A DNA stretch of 64,000 bases, from NCBI GenBank assembly GCA_022824365.1, contig JAJEAA010000034.1, forward strand, positions 1 to 64,000. The letters run 5' to 3'. Under the pieces are notes generated by a model that was not told the origin of the DNA, made no database searches, and saw only the letters and a list, made by a program, of their open reading frames with translations. This stretch comes from Anaerolineae bacterium. GTDB lineage: Bacteria; Chloroflexota; Anaerolineae; Aggregatilineales; Phototrophicaceae. Each line of letters begins with the position of its first letter. The stretch's first letter is position 1. Both the position numbers and the translations under genes were made by a program. Shown one piece after another: positions 26,300-35,644 of the stretch.

Positions 26300-26710
26300 G
26301 TGGCCAGGCGGGATCGTGATCGGACGCGGGCGCTAGACGAGTCCTTACGCCGTTTGGGCTTGGTGGCGGAGGGTGTGAAGACTTGCGTCGTTGTCAGTGA
26401 CGATGGTCTGCCTATTGCCACCTATCCCTATGATGCGCGGAACAGCAGCGGAGCTGATCCCTTGAACGCGGCGGCAGTGGCGGCGGTGGCGGCTCGGCTG
26501 GCGGGCTTGGCTGAGCGCAGTCTGGATCGGCTGGCGCAGGGCGATATGGGGCGACTGCTGCTCGAAGGCGAGCAAGGCACGCTCTTGACTTGCCCCGCTG
26601 GCGATGCGACCCTGGCGCTTTTGATTGAGCCGGACGCGAATATGGGGCATGCAATCTTCGCGGCGCAGAAAGCCGCTGCCGAGATCGCGTCCATCCTAGC
26701 GCGCGATTAG
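26300..26710 (+). CDS. Roadblock/LC7 domain protein
   Basis: A 136-residue protein starting with GTG after a GGAG site. The order LVAEGVKTCVVVSDDGLPIATY, an alanine-rich helix (AAVAAVAARLAGLAERSL), GRLLLEGEQGTLLTCPAGDATLALLI and a final helix is the roadblock fold. Such proteins are partners or regulators of small GTPases in gliding or polarity systems. No MglA-type GTPase gene is nearby. It is convergent with the GNAT gene. Confidence 0.8.
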   Translation: MARRDRDRTRALDESLRRLGLVAEGVKTCVVVSDDGLPIATYPYDARNSSGADPLNAAAVAAVAARLAGLAERSLDRLAQGDMGRLLLEGEQGTLLTCPAGDATLALLIEPDANMGHAIFAAQKAAAEIASILARD

Positions 26711-26740
26711 TTGACTTGCGGATGCAATTTCGAACCGTCT

Positions 26741-27263
26741 TCAGACGGCGTCAAAAGCGGGATGAAAGCGAACATGCCCGCGAACGCTGCCGGGCGCGCG
26801 CGCATCCAGAACCGCCGCCATGAAATGCTCGTGGGGAACCCCCGGGCTCAACATAATCCGAACTGAAGCCGAGCGGCTGGGCTGGCTGAAAGCCGAAGCG
26901 AGGATAATAACTCACATGGCCGACCAGAAAGAGCAGACCGTAGCCGGCCTGGTCCATCGCTTCCAAGCCGGCGCGGACCAGCGCGGAGCCGATGCCGCGC
27001 CGCTGCTGGCTTGGCGCGACCGCGATTGGACCGAGCGCGGGCTGGTGATGGATGGTATCGGCGTCGGTGATGGATACGAGACTATAGGCGGCGTGCCCAA
27101 CGATCTGATTATCGAGCAAGGCGACCTGCGAGAGGATCAGGGCGTCGTCAGCGCGCAAGAGATCAATAAGGTCGGCTTCGGAGGCGCGGCCGAAAGCCCT
27201 TGCCGTCAGTTCGTAAATGGCGCTGATATCGTCGATTTTTCCTTCGCGAATGATCAATGACAT
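26741..27263 (-). pseudogene. GNAT family N-acetyltransferase, one-base frameshift
   Basis: The frame from 27263 reads a full GNAT domain: SLIIREGKIDDISAIYELTARAF, LGPIAVAPSQQRRGIGSALV (acetyl-CoA loop) and GHVSYYPRFGFQPAQPLG. After SDYVEPG a C run (26839-26843) shifts the frame and the product ends in a nonsense tail at 26751. Removing one base restores VPHEHFMAAVLDARAPGSV and GHVRFHPAFDAV to a stop at 26741, the normal C terminus of this family. The rest of the gene is intact, so the lesion is recent or an assembly error. Confidence 0.75.
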
Positions 27264-27382
27264 CTGAATCTGCACCGCCTTAACTTCTGTCGCTCAATGC
27301 TATTAATAGTGGCGATCGCTTGACAGATTATGCGTGCTTTTGGCAATTATGCGAAGCGGCGATATGCGCCAAGGACAAAGTG

Positions 27383-27703
27383 ATGAACATGGACGAGCCA
27401 AAATTTCTTTACCTGACCACCACCGGCCATCGCAGCGGCAAGCCGCACGAGATTGAGATCTGGTATGTCGCCCATGAGGGTTGCCATTATCTCATCTCGG
27501 AGAAGCGCGAGGCGGCGCATTGGGTGCGGAATATCCGCGCCAACGCAGCCGTCAAATACCGCCTCGGCGAGACAACGGCAGCTGGTCATGCCAGCGTGCC
27601 GACAGATCCTGACTTGATTGCCGCTGTCAAAGCCAAGATGGAGGCCAAGCACGGCTGGAGCAACGGGCTGGTGGTTCAACTCTGCCGGGCTGAGGCGACT
27701 TAG
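27383..27703 (+). CDS. Small nitroreductase/deazaflavin-type (DUF385) protein
   Basis: A 106-residue protein beginning MNMDEPKFLYLTTTGHRSGK, with an AAGGA site at the right distance from the ATG at 27383; the frame open from 27320 is not needed. IEIWYVAHEGCHYLISEKREAAHWVRNIR is the Ddn-type core. It is shorter than the protein at 21720 and has no TM helix. Family members use F420 or flavin. Confidence 0.8.
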   Translation: MNMDEPKFLYLTTTGHRSGKPHEIEIWYVAHEGCHYLISEKREAAHWVRNIRANAAVKYRLGETTAAGHASVPTDPDLIAAVKAKMEAKHGWSNGLVVQLCRAEAT

Positions 27704-27727
27704 CGCTGCCAGCTTGTGGCGACCAAG

Positions 27728-28945
27728 TTAATGAGCGGGCTTCAGCCACGTTGATTCACCATCGCTATCGGCGATCCAGCCGCGCGCGCCATCGCTCAAT
27801 TGGCCTCGCCACCAGCGCCGCCCGTCAATACAGGCCGGTCCGGCAATGAGCGTCAACGGCGTTCCGCTCGCTGGTTGGTAGATCACGGTGGAGGCGGTTT
27901 CCGGCACGGCGTACATCGCGGACTCCGTACCCGATATTATCGCACCATCGCCGACCATCAGCGCGGTAGCGGACAGGCTCGGACAGCTAGTATCGATGCT
28001 GAGGTTCGGCGGCGGATCCGGCGCGGATTCCTGGATGTAGAAGATGCTGGCGGTGTAATTGCCCTCTTCCGCGCTGCCGATCCAGATATCGTACAAGCCG
28101 GCGGCGGCATAGCGGAAGCCGATAGCGGGATTTGCGCCGAGGTAGTTATCGCTGCAATGCCAACTGCCATCGGCGCCTTTGATGATGAGCGTCATGTCGG
28201 CCGGACTGTACACGGCAAAGGTGATGGCGGCGAAGGCTTCGCTCAGAATGACGCTGTAATCGGGCGCTTCCGCTACGAAGCCGCGGCATTCCGGACCGGT
28301 GATGAAGTCGGCGGCCTGGCTGCGGCCCCCGCCCAAAATCTGAACCATGAAGGGCGACGGCTGGAACAAGGGCGCCAGCGCGACCTCGCCATAAGTCGCC
28401 TCGCGCGCGGGGGCGGGACCGGTGGCGGTGGTCGGCAGGACCTCGGGACCGTCTTCTGATATATACAGTTGAGCCTCGTCATAGGTATCGGGCGCGTAGC
28501 TTCCGATCCAGATCTGATAAGCGCCCGGCATAGCATTGTGGTAGACCAAGGCCGGATTCAAGCCATTGCTGTCGTCGTTGCAGGACCAGCTTCCATTGGG
28601 CAGGTTAACGATGAGCGTCGTATCTTCCTCGCTGGCGACAAGCAGGGTGAGACGATCAAAGCCGGCGGAAAGCTCAACCGCCACATCGGGATCGGAGGCG
28701 GCGTAACCGAGGCAATTATCCGCCAACGCCAGGGGTTTGACGGCGACATCGCCGCCGCTGACGACATCCAGCGTGAATGGCGCGGGTGAAAACCCGGGGG
28801 CGAAGGAATAGGCGCCGTAACGAGGCTCGCCGGCCGGGTTCAGCGCGTCTTGCCCGTGCGCGATAGCAAGGCTAATAAGCAAGGCAAATACTGTGACTGT
28901 CACGGTACGGGTTCTGAGTGTCAAGCTGTCTGCTCCGGAGGTCAT
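27728..28945 (-). CDS. Secreted protein with two repeated beta domains and a C-terminal SH3b domain
   Basis: About 405 residues with a signal peptide (TVTVTVFALLISLAIAHGQ). Two homologous blocks of about 120 residues follow. Each has a cysteine near the start (DNCLGYAASDPDVAVEL and PECRGFVAEAPDYSVIL), a DTTLIVNLPNGSW or DMTLIIKGADGSW strand, a SWSCNDD or SWHCSDN motif and PGAYQIWIGS or AGLYDIWIGS, like bacterial pre-peptidase domains. The SH3b domain at the end has RRWWRGQLSDGARGWIAD. It is an extracellular protein of unknown target. Start at 28945 or 28990. Confidence 0.75.
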   Translation of the reverse strand: MTSGADSLTLRTRTVTVTVFALLISLAIAHGQDALNPAGEPRYGAYSFAPGFSPAPFTLDVVSGGDVAVKPLALADNCLGYAASDPDVAVELSAGFDRLTLLVASEEDTTLIVNLPNGSWSCNDDSNGLNPALVYHNAMPGAYQIWIGSYAPDTYDEAQLYISEDGPEVLPTTATGPAPAREATYGEVALAPLFQPSPFMVQILGGGRSQAADFITGPECRGFVAEAPDYSVILSEAFAAITFAVYSPADMTLIIKGADGSWHCSDNYLGANPAIGFRYAAAGLYDIWIGSAEEGNYTASIFYIQESAPDPPPNLSIDTSCPSLSATALMVGDGAIISGTESAMYAVPETASTVIYQPASGTPLTLIAGPACIDGRRWWRGQLSDGARGWIADSDGESTWLKPAH

Positions 28946-29241
28946 GTGATCGGGAGCGCCATTGCGGCGCGGCCTTTCTCTCAGCATCAATTATAGTGCT
29001 CGCGGGTCTTCGTAAACTGGGTATTGCGGCAGAAAATGGAAGTCTCCCTCATTGCGAGAGGGCTACTCCCTTGATTCTCATTGGAGCCGGCGGAATGCAA
29101 CTGCTCCTGATGATTCGGCAGCCTAACAGCCAGGCGGGGCTTGTGAGTTCGTGTCAAGCGGCTCGACTTTTTGCTTTAGCCGCCAAAACAGATTACCATT
29201 GGAGTTGCCTCCCGCCGGAGCGAGCGACAGGGTTCGCGTCC

Positions 29242-30624
29242 ATGCAAAAAAGAATGATCGAGTTCATCCGTGCCTTGCGTGCCGCTGGACTGCGCGTCTC
29301 CCTGGCGGAAAGCCAGGATGCCATGTTCGCGGTCGACCAGGCTGGCGTGGAAAATCGAGCGACTTTCAAAAGCACGATGAAAGCGACTCTGGTCAAGAAC
29401 CAGCGCGATCAGCCCGTCTTCGAATATTTCTTTCCGCTCTTCTTCTCCAACAATAAACCGCCGCTGCAAAACATCCTCGAACAGTTGACGCCGGAGCAAG
29501 AGCAGCTTCTGCAAGAGGCTATGCGCTCGTTGATGGGCGAGTTGGACGCGCTGCGCGATCTCCTGCAACGCCTGCTGGAAGGGCGCGAATTCAGCGATGA
29601 AGAACTGCAACAGATGGGCGAGATGTCTGGCTTGCCGAGCGGCGATGACATGTATATGCGCTCATGGTTCGAGCGGCGCATGAACCGGCAAGTCGGCTTG
29701 GCGCAACTGGAGCGCATGCTGGATGACTTGCTGGAGGAACTGGCGGCGCTGGGCATGAGTGACGAGGCGCTGGCGGAGTTGGAGCAGTTGCTGCGCGAGA
29801 ATATGGCGGGCCTGTCCGAGCAGATCTCACAGCATGTGGGCGCGACCTTGGCCGAGCAAATGGCGGAGCGGCAAGAGCGCGAAAAACCTGACCTGCTGGA
29901 TGTGCCTCTGCAAAGGCTGAGCAGCGGCGATATTGAAGATGTTCGCGATGAGGTGCGGCGTTTGGCGGCTCGCCTGCGGACGCGGGCGGCGTTGCGGCAG
30001 AAGCGCGCCAAATCCGGCAATTTCGATCCGCGCAAGACCGTCCGTAAAAACATGCGTTACGGCGGCGTGCCCATAGAAGTGCAATTCCGCAAACGGCACA
30101 AGAAACCGAGCTTGATCCTCATCTGCGACCTCAGCACCTCAATGCGCTACGCGGTCGAGTTTTTGCTTACGCTGGTGTATGAGCTTAGCGACCAGGTGCG
30201 GCGGACACATAGCTTTATCTTCATCCATGACCTCGTCGATGTCAGCACGACGCTGGCGGAGTTGCCCCCGCGCGAAGCCGTCGCCCGCATCATGGCGGAG
30301 AATCCGCCGGGCTATTACAGCACGGACCTGGGCAACAGCCTCAATAGCTTCCGGCGCGACCACATGCGCCTGGTCGATAGCCGCAGCACCATCATCTTCC
30401 TGGGCGATGGGCGCAACAATTACAACGATCCGCGGCTGGATATCGCCCGGGAGATGCAGCGCAAGGGCAAGCGGCTTATCTGGTTCTGCCCGGAATCGCG
30501 GCGGCAATGGGGCAGCGGCGATAGCGACATGTGGGAATACAGCATGGTGGCCGACAAGGTCTTCCTGGTCAACAGCCTGCGGCAGTTGGCGGACGCCGTC
30601 GATCAACTGCTGGCTGATGGCTAA
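29242..30624 (+). CDS. VWA domain protein (CoxE-like)
   Basis: A 460-residue protein. Residues 1-60 (FIRALRAAGLRVSLAESQDA) are typical of CoxE-like proteins. A long helical acidic region (80-215) follows, then NMRYGGVPIEVQFRKRHKKP and a VWA domain with a complete MIDAS motif DLSTS (D296 to S300) and downstream Thr and Asp (TDLGNS, LGDGRNN). The usual partner is a MoxR ATPase, found at 20292. The frame open from 28918 is longer, but homology begins at 29242. Confidence 0.88.
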   Translation: MQKRMIEFIRALRAAGLRVSLAESQDAMFAVDQAGVENRATFKSTMKATLVKNQRDQPVFEYFFPLFFSNNKPPLQNILEQLTPEQEQLLQEAMRSLMGELDALRDLLQRLLEGREFSDEELQQMGEMSGLPSGDDMYMRSWFERRMNRQVGLAQLERMLDDLLEELAALGMSDEALAELEQLLRENMAGLSEQISQHVGATLAEQMAERQEREKPDLLDVPLQRLSSGDIEDVRDEVRRLAARLRTRAALRQKRAKSGNFDPRKTVRKNMRYGGVPIEVQFRKRHKKPSLILICDLSTSMRYAVEFLLTLVYELSDQVRRTHSFIFIHDLVDVSTTLAELPPREAVARIMAENPPGYYSTDLGNSLNSFRRDHMRLVDSRSTIIFLGDGRNNYNDPRLDIAREMQRKGKRLIWFCPESRRQWGSGDSDMWEYSMVADKVFLVNSLRQLADAVDQLLADG

Positions 30625-30680
30625 GGCAAGTAATGTGATACACTGGGGACGAAGCTTGGAATACGAGTGACGTCAGTCGC

Positions 30681-30989
30681 ATGGCTGAAGTTTCAACGAT
30701 ACGCAGTTTGGAAGATCTCCGCCGCCTGCGCCCGCAAATCATGACACTTGCTCGCCAGTGTCGCGCGCGTGAGATATTTGTGTTTGGCTCGTATGTACGG
30801 GGAGACATGCGAGTGGATAGCGATATAGATTTCCTGGTTGACTTTGAGGATGATTACACCCTGCTTGATATCGCTAGGCTGCTGAATGGTCTGGAGGATT
30901 TGCTTGGTCAAAAAGTGGATGTGGTCGACCGCCCAAGCCTGCGGGAAGAGTTGCAGGAAACTGTGTTCCGAGAAGCCCAGACTCTATGA
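30681..30989 (+). CDS. MNT-type nucleotidyltransferase antitoxin
   Basis: A 102-residue minimal nucleotidyltransferase: VFGSYVRGDMRVDSDIDFLVDFE holds the GS (36-37) and the DxD pair (D48, D50). In HEPN/MNT modules this protein AMPylates and silences the HEPN RNase. Its TGA overlaps the ATG of the HEPN gene (ATGA at 30986-30989), the standard arrangement. Confidence 0.88.
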   Translation: MAEVSTIRSLEDLRRLRPQIMTLARQCRAREIFVFGSYVRGDMRVDSDIDFLVDFEDDYTLLDIARLLNGLEDLLGQKVDVVDRPSLREELQETVFREAQTL

Positions 30990-31342
30990 GCGCGGAACAG
31001 CGATTATATTGCCAGGATATCTTGGAGCGCATCGAACGCATCAAAAGTTCAATTTCAAATGGGCGCGAAGCCTTCGTGTGATCACATGTGCTTCAGGATG
31101 CGGTCATCTTCAATTTTATTGTCATTGGTGAAGCGACCAAGAAGCTAGATGCGACCTTGACTCAACTGTATCCCCAAATCCAGTGGAAAAGTATTGCCGG
31201 CTTTCGTGATATCCTCGTTCACCAGTATCGTAGAACTCGGCTGGAGCTAGTCTGGCGGACGGCTCATGAAGAGTTGCCAAATCTCAAAGTTGCGATTGTG
31301 GCTTTACTCGATTCGTTAGAGGATCAAGGTTCAGCATCTTGA
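30986..31342 (+). pseudogene. HEPN domain toxin with an in-frame stop codon
   Basis: The frame from 30986 begins MSAEQRLYCQDILERIERIK and meets TGA at codon 32 (31079-31081). The same frame then continues through QDAVIFNFIVIGEATKKL and GFRDILVHQYRRTRLELVW to a stop at 31342. RDILVH (R74-H79) is the RX4H HEPN RNase motif. The total, 118 codons, is normal for this toxin, so a single substitution explains the stop. A GTG at 31088 could restart translation, losing about 34 residues. The stop may mean the toxin is dead or that the base is an error. Confidence 0.8.
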
Positions 31343-31365
31343 TGGCAGAGGGTGCAGGAATCCTT

Positions 31366-32523
31366 CTACTTCAAATCTCGCCGGTGCCAGTCATCGCTGA
31401 AGAGATTGAAATCCGTCTCCCGCTGCGGGAATTCAGCGATGATCGCCTCGTCTATATCGACGCCCAAACCCGGCTTCTCCGGCAGCGGGAAATAGCCATC
31501 AACCACTTCCGGCATGCCGATGCCAACCGCTTTTACCGGCGGGTCGGCGAAGTCATTGAAGTACTCCTGAATCTTGAAATTTGGCGTGGTCGCCGCCACA
31601 GCCAGCGACGCCATCGTCGAGCAAGGACCGCCCACATTGTGCGGCGCGACCAGCACATAATACATCTCGGCCGTGCCGGCCAGCTTCTTCATATTCATGA
31701 TGCCGCCAAAGTGGGTGATATCGGTCTGGATGATGTCGGCCGCGCCCAACTCAAATAGCTCGCGATACTCGTAGGGGGTGTGGATGCGTTCGCCGGTCGC
31801 TACCGGGATGCCCAGCGCCAGCGCCACCTCGCGCACATCCCGCAGCGCGCGCAAGTTCTCCGGCGGCACCGGCTCCTCCACCCAGGCCGGCCGAAACTCT
31901 GCCAGGTCGCGGATGATCTCCACCGCCGTCACCGGGTTGAAGCGCCCGTGCATTTCGATCAGCAACTCGACATCCGGTCCCACGGCATCGTAAACCGCCT
32001 CCACCAGCGCGACCGATAGCAGCTTTTCCTCGCGGGTGAACTCATAGAAACCACTGCCGAAGGGATCGAATTTCAAGGCGCGGTAGCCTTTGGCGATGAC
32101 CTCCTTGGCCGCCGCATGCCAAGCTTCGGGAGTCCGTTCGACGCGATACCAGCCGTTGGCGTAGGCTTTGATCTTGTCGCGCATGGCCCCGCCCAGCAGC
32201 CGATAGACCGGTTGCCCCAGCGCCTTGCCGATGATATCCCAGCAGGCGATCTCCAGAAGGGCGATGCCGGTCATGGCGATTTCGCCGGCGCGGCCATAAG
32301 TCTCGCGCAGCATGCGATAACACATGGACTCGGTGTTGAAAGGATCTTGCCCCAAAGCGAAATCGGGAGCGCTCTCGTTCAGATAGCCGATGACCGGCCC
32401 GACGCCGCCCACCGGCCTCGCCTCCGCCCAGCCGACCAAGCCCTCGTCCGTCTCGACCTTGACGAAAAGCAAGTTGCGCCAGGGCGTGCCCATAACCATT
32501 GTGCTGACATTGCTGATTTTCAT
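31366..32523 (-). CDS. Mandelate racemase/enolase superfamily sugar-acid dehydratase
   Basis: A 385-residue protein of galactonate dehydratase-like type. The cap (MKISNVSTMVMGTPWRNLLFVKV) precedes the barrel. Metal and acid-base residues are visible: LKFDPFG (K and D), LIEMHGRFN (E), WVEEPVPPEN (E), GERIHT (E) and VAPHNVGGP (His). It would dehydrate an aldonic or uronic acid. The gene upstream on the same strand encodes a U32-like protein, and the REP at 32550 is between them. Confidence 0.9.
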   Translation of the reverse strand: MKISNVSTMVMGTPWRNLLFVKVETDEGLVGWAEARPVGGVGPVIGYLNESAPDFALGQDPFNTESMCYRMLRETYGRAGEIAMTGIALLEIACWDIIGKALGQPVYRLLGGAMRDKIKAYANGWYRVERTPEAWHAAAKEVIAKGYRALKFDPFGSGFYEFTREEKLLSVALVEAVYDAVGPDVELLIEMHGRFNPVTAVEIIRDLAEFRPAWVEEPVPPENLRALRDVREVALALGIPVATGERIHTPYEYRELFELGAADIIQTDITHFGGIMNMKKLAGTAEMYYVLVAPHNVGGPCSTMASLAVAATTPNFKIQEYFNDFADPPVKAVGIGMPEVVDGYFPLPEKPGLGVDIDEAIIAEFPQRETDFNLFSDDWHRRDLK

Positions 32524-32549
32524 TTTGCCATCCTCATCAACGTTACGTT

Positions 32550-32574
32550 GTAGGGGCGACCTACCAGGCCGCCC
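32550..32574 (+). repeat. REP element
   Basis: GTAG (32550-32553) then GGGCGACCT, ACC loop and AGGCCGCCC, a 9-bp stem with one mismatch. It lies between the mandelate-racemase-type gene and the U32-like gene. Confidence 0.65.
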
Positions 32575-32652
32575 GACGATGAATCAATTCCAAATGTGCT
32601 GGGTAATTTGTCGGATTGCCCCTCTATTCAGTACGCAAGGTGCTTGGGCTGC

Positions 32653-33582
32653 CTACACCACCGGTATCCCCAAGTCCGCCGCGCCAACTTCACTCATCAC
32701 CGACTCCCCCGCGTAGCGCTTGATGATGCCCATCACCAGCGCTGTACGGCGCGCGCGCTCCCGCGATTGCTTGACGGCCAGGTCTTCAATGTGAATCCCG
32801 CTGGGATAGATATTGGCCGCGTTGCGCAAGCCCAGCTTGACGTAGATCGGCGAAGCAACGCGGACCATTTCCGGCACTTCATAATGCCGCACGAAGCCGC
32901 CGAAATCATCGGGCGCCTCGACATAGACATCCAGCGGAATGTCAATCGCCGCGCGTATCGCCGCCAACTGCGGCAGCGTCAAGTCGGTCGGCGCGTTGTA
33001 GGTGCCCGCGCCCAGGCCTTCCAGCAGCTTGATCGAAATCGGGTTGGCCGCCCCCATCTGCACCGATATCTTGACGACCAGATCGGCCGGCAGCTCGCCG
33101 GCTTTCTTCATCTCATTGACCAGCCATAGCTGCCCTTCGTCGGCGACGAGCACCGAACGCAGTCCCAATTCGCAGCCGCGGATGACATCTTCGGTGGCGT
33201 AGACGACTTCGTCCATACCCCGCAGTCGCGCCCCCAGATTCTTCCCCGCGCTCGTCCGCGCCTGCGCGCTTGTGCCCCAGGCCGCCCGCGGTCCCACGAA
33301 GAGGCTGACTTCAATGCCGGCTGCCGCGCCCAGGCGGCACATTTCCCGGATCTCCTCGTCCGTCAGCATCCAGATTCCGCTGCCCTGGGAGACGCGATGG
33401 ATGGTCACGTTGTGGCGCTCCGCCTCTTCCAATACCGCCGCCAACGCCCGCGGTCCCTCTGTGCTCGGGATTTCGATGCGATACTGCGCGCCATCGGGGA
33501 AGCGCTTGGTTGAGGTCGGCAGGTCATATAGCTCGCCGGGCGGGTAGCCTTTGTTTTGCAGAAAGTCGCCTACTCTTTGCAT
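32653..33582 (-). CDS. U32-type TIM-barrel protein, function unknown
   Basis: A 309-residue soluble protein. Strands and motifs fit a TIM barrel: YRIEIPSTEGPRALAAVLEEA, VTIHRVSQGSGIW, IEVSLFVGPRAAWG, LRSVLVADEGQLWLVNEMKK and VVKISVQMGAANPISIKLLE. The order resembles peptidase U32-like proteins, but the typical U32 signature near the C terminus is not evident, so peptidase activity is not claimed. It ends AADLGIPVV. The neighbour suggests sugar-acid or aromatic catabolism. Confidence 0.6.
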   Translation of the reverse strand: MQRVGDFLQNKGYPPGELYDLPTSTKRFPDGAQYRIEIPSTEGPRALAAVLEEAERHNVTIHRVSQGSGIWMLTDEEIREMCRLGAAAGIEVSLFVGPRAAWGTSAQARTSAGKNLGARLRGMDEVVYATEDVIRGCELGLRSVLVADEGQLWLVNEMKKAGELPADLVVKISVQMGAANPISIKLLEGLGAGTYNAPTDLTLPQLAAIRAAIDIPLDVYVEAPDDFGGFVRHYEVPEMVRVASPIYVKLGLRNAANIYPSGIHIEDLAVKQSRERARRTALVMGIIKRYAGESVMSEVGAADLGIPVV

Positions 33583-34195
33583 ACTGCCTCGTTTCCTGAA
33601 TCCGTCGCCAGGCTGGAGTATACCGAATGTGCTGGCGTCGCCACATACGGGACCTGTGCTGCAAGAGGTGAATTTCTAGGATCACAATTCCTCTGGCTTT
33701 CAAACAGTACGTCTCTATGCTGCCTATGTTTCTTTTCCAACGGTCTTTCCGAATTACATCCACATTTATTGCGAAATCCGTAGGGGCGACTCCGCGTTTG
33801 TCACGCCGCTAAATGACTGTCCCCGATTTCCTCTGCGCACTCGATGAACTCGGCGCGCTCGGTGGTGAAAATATCCCCTATACGCGAACATATAGTCGCC
33901 TTTCAGTCGCCAAATTGTGCTAAGATCAATCCAGTGCGCCTTAACAACCAAATCTTCGCCGCCGCCCAAGTTGCCAGATTGCCAAAAAATGTTTTCCTGC
34001 CCGCTGAGAAAGCAGACTGCGCCGGACCAAACGGCGAAATTATCATAAAAGCGCTTTATTGATAGAAAAAAGTTCCAGCCGATTGATAGAAGTTTATCGA
34101 TAATTCTCTCGGTTAAGCGATCCGCCGCCGGCCCGCTTGAGAAACCGACCGCAATAGGTCACAATTGCCGCGAGTCATAAACAGGGAGCGCAGTC
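33583..34195. other. Gene-free region with one degenerate REP
   Basis: About 610 bases with no supported gene. A partial REP (GTAGGGGCGAC) begins at 33780. An extended -10 like TGTGCTAAGAT lies at about 33916-33926. AT-rich DNA with two TTGATAGAA strings lies at 34059-34090. The sulfatase gene starts at 34196 with a GGGAG site. Confidence 0.5.
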
Positions 34196-35548
34196 ATGGC
34201 AAAAGCCCCAAACATCATCGTCTTCTTCACCGATCAGCAGCGCTGGGACACAACCGGCATCCACGGCAATCCGCTTGACCTGAGTCCCAACTTCGACCGC
34301 CTGGCTCGCGCCGGCACGGACGTCCATTATTCCATCACCTGCCAACCGGTTTGCGGACCGGCGCGCTCCTGCTTGCAGACCGGCTTGTACGCCACCGAAA
34401 CCGGCTGCTACCGCAATGGCATCGCCCTGCCGCGCGAAAGCCGCACCCTGGCCCATTGCTTCAAAGATGCCGGCTACGACACCGCTTACATCGGCAAATG
34501 GCACCTGTCGGATGAAAGCCAGGGACCGGTCTCGCCAGAGCAGCGCGGCGGCTACGATTACTGGCTGGCTTCCAACCTGCTGGAATTCACCTCCGATGCC
34601 TACGACACTGTCATGTACGATGGCGCCGGCGCGGCCTGTAAGCTGCCCGGCTATCGCGTCGACGCGCAGACCGACGCCATGATCCGATATATCGACGCGC
34701 ATCAGGATCGTCCTTTCTTCCTCTTCAGTTCCTTCATCGAGCCGCATCATCAGAACCACCGCGACGATTATCCGCCGCCGGTCGGCTACTACGAACGTTA
34801 CCGCGCGCGCTGGATGCCGCCGGATCTGGCGGCGCTGGGCGGCTCGGCCCATCAGCAGATGGCCGGCTACCTGGGCATGATCAAGCGGCTGGACGAAGCG
34901 CTCGGCCGCCTGGTTGATGCTTTGATCAGCCTGGATATGCTCGACGATACCATCATCCTCTTCACCTCCGATCACGGCTGCCACTTCAAGACGCGCAACG
35001 CCGAATACAAACGCAGTTGCCATGAGGCCTCGGTGCGCGTGCCGACGATGTTCCACGGCGGGCCTTTTAAGGGCGGCGGACGCCTGGAGCAGATGGTCAG
35101 CTTGCTCGACCTGCCGCCGACCCTGCTTGACGCGGCTGGCATTCCCGTGCCGGAACAGATGCAGGGGCGCTCCATCTTGCCCTTGCTGCGCGGAGACGCC
35201 GAGGACTGGCAAGGGGAGGTCTTCATTCAGATCAGCGAGTCGCAGGTGGGCCGCGCCATCCGCAGCCGCCGCTGGAAATACGCTGTGACCGCGCCGGACA
35301 AAGACGGCTGGAATGACTCAGCCAGCGACAGCTACATCGAGACTGAACTCTATGACCTGCTGGCGGACCCCAATGAGTTGCACAATCGCATAGAGTGCGA
35401 GTCCCACCGTGCGGTTGCCGATGTGCTGCGCTCGCGCCTGCTACGACGCATGATTGAGGCGGGCGAAGACGAGCCGATCATCGAGCCGGCGACCTTTGCT
35501 CCCTGCGCCGGACAGTTGCGCGTCGATATCGAAGAAGGCTGGTTGTAG
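34196..35548 (+). CDS. Sulfatase (arylsulfatase/type I)
   Basis: A 450-residue sulfatase. The metal site begins FTDQQRWDTTG. The signature CGPARS gives C53 as the residue converted to formylglycine. GKWHLS and the C-terminal DHGCHFKTRNAEYKRSCHEASVRVP carry further metal and sulfate ligands. No signal peptide is visible, so the enzyme is probably cytoplasmic. It would release sulfate from a sulfated sugar or aryl compound and fits the nearby carbohydrate genes. A dedicated formylglycine-generating enzyme is not in the window. Confidence 0.92.
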   Translation: MAKAPNIIVFFTDQQRWDTTGIHGNPLDLSPNFDRLARAGTDVHYSITCQPVCGPARSCLQTGLYATETGCYRNGIALPRESRTLAHCFKDAGYDTAYIGKWHLSDESQGPVSPEQRGGYDYWLASNLLEFTSDAYDTVMYDGAGAACKLPGYRVDAQTDAMIRYIDAHQDRPFFLFSSFIEPHHQNHRDDYPPPVGYYERYRARWMPPDLAALGGSAHQQMAGYLGMIKRLDEALGRLVDALISLDMLDDTIILFTSDHGCHFKTRNAEYKRSCHEASVRVPTMFHGGPFKGGGRLEQMVSLLDLPPTLLDAAGIPVPEQMQGRSILPLLRGDAEDWQGEVFIQISESQVGRAIRSRRWKYAVTAPDKDGWNDSASDSYIETELYDLLADPNELHNRIECESHRAVADVLRSRLLRRMIEAGEDEPIIEPATFAPCAGQLRVDIEEGWL

Positions 35549-35644
35549 CCCTCCGCGCGAAATCGTCAGGATAACGTAAGATTGGCGACGCGCCTAAGCT
35601 GTATAATGAGACTAATAAAAAGAATGCGCTCAGGTTCGAGAAAA

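Noticed and set aside
26735..26748. CCGTCT-TC-AGACGG as a terminator
   Set aside because: It overlaps the restored end of the GNAT gene and lacks a T-run. It may still be structural, but support is weak.
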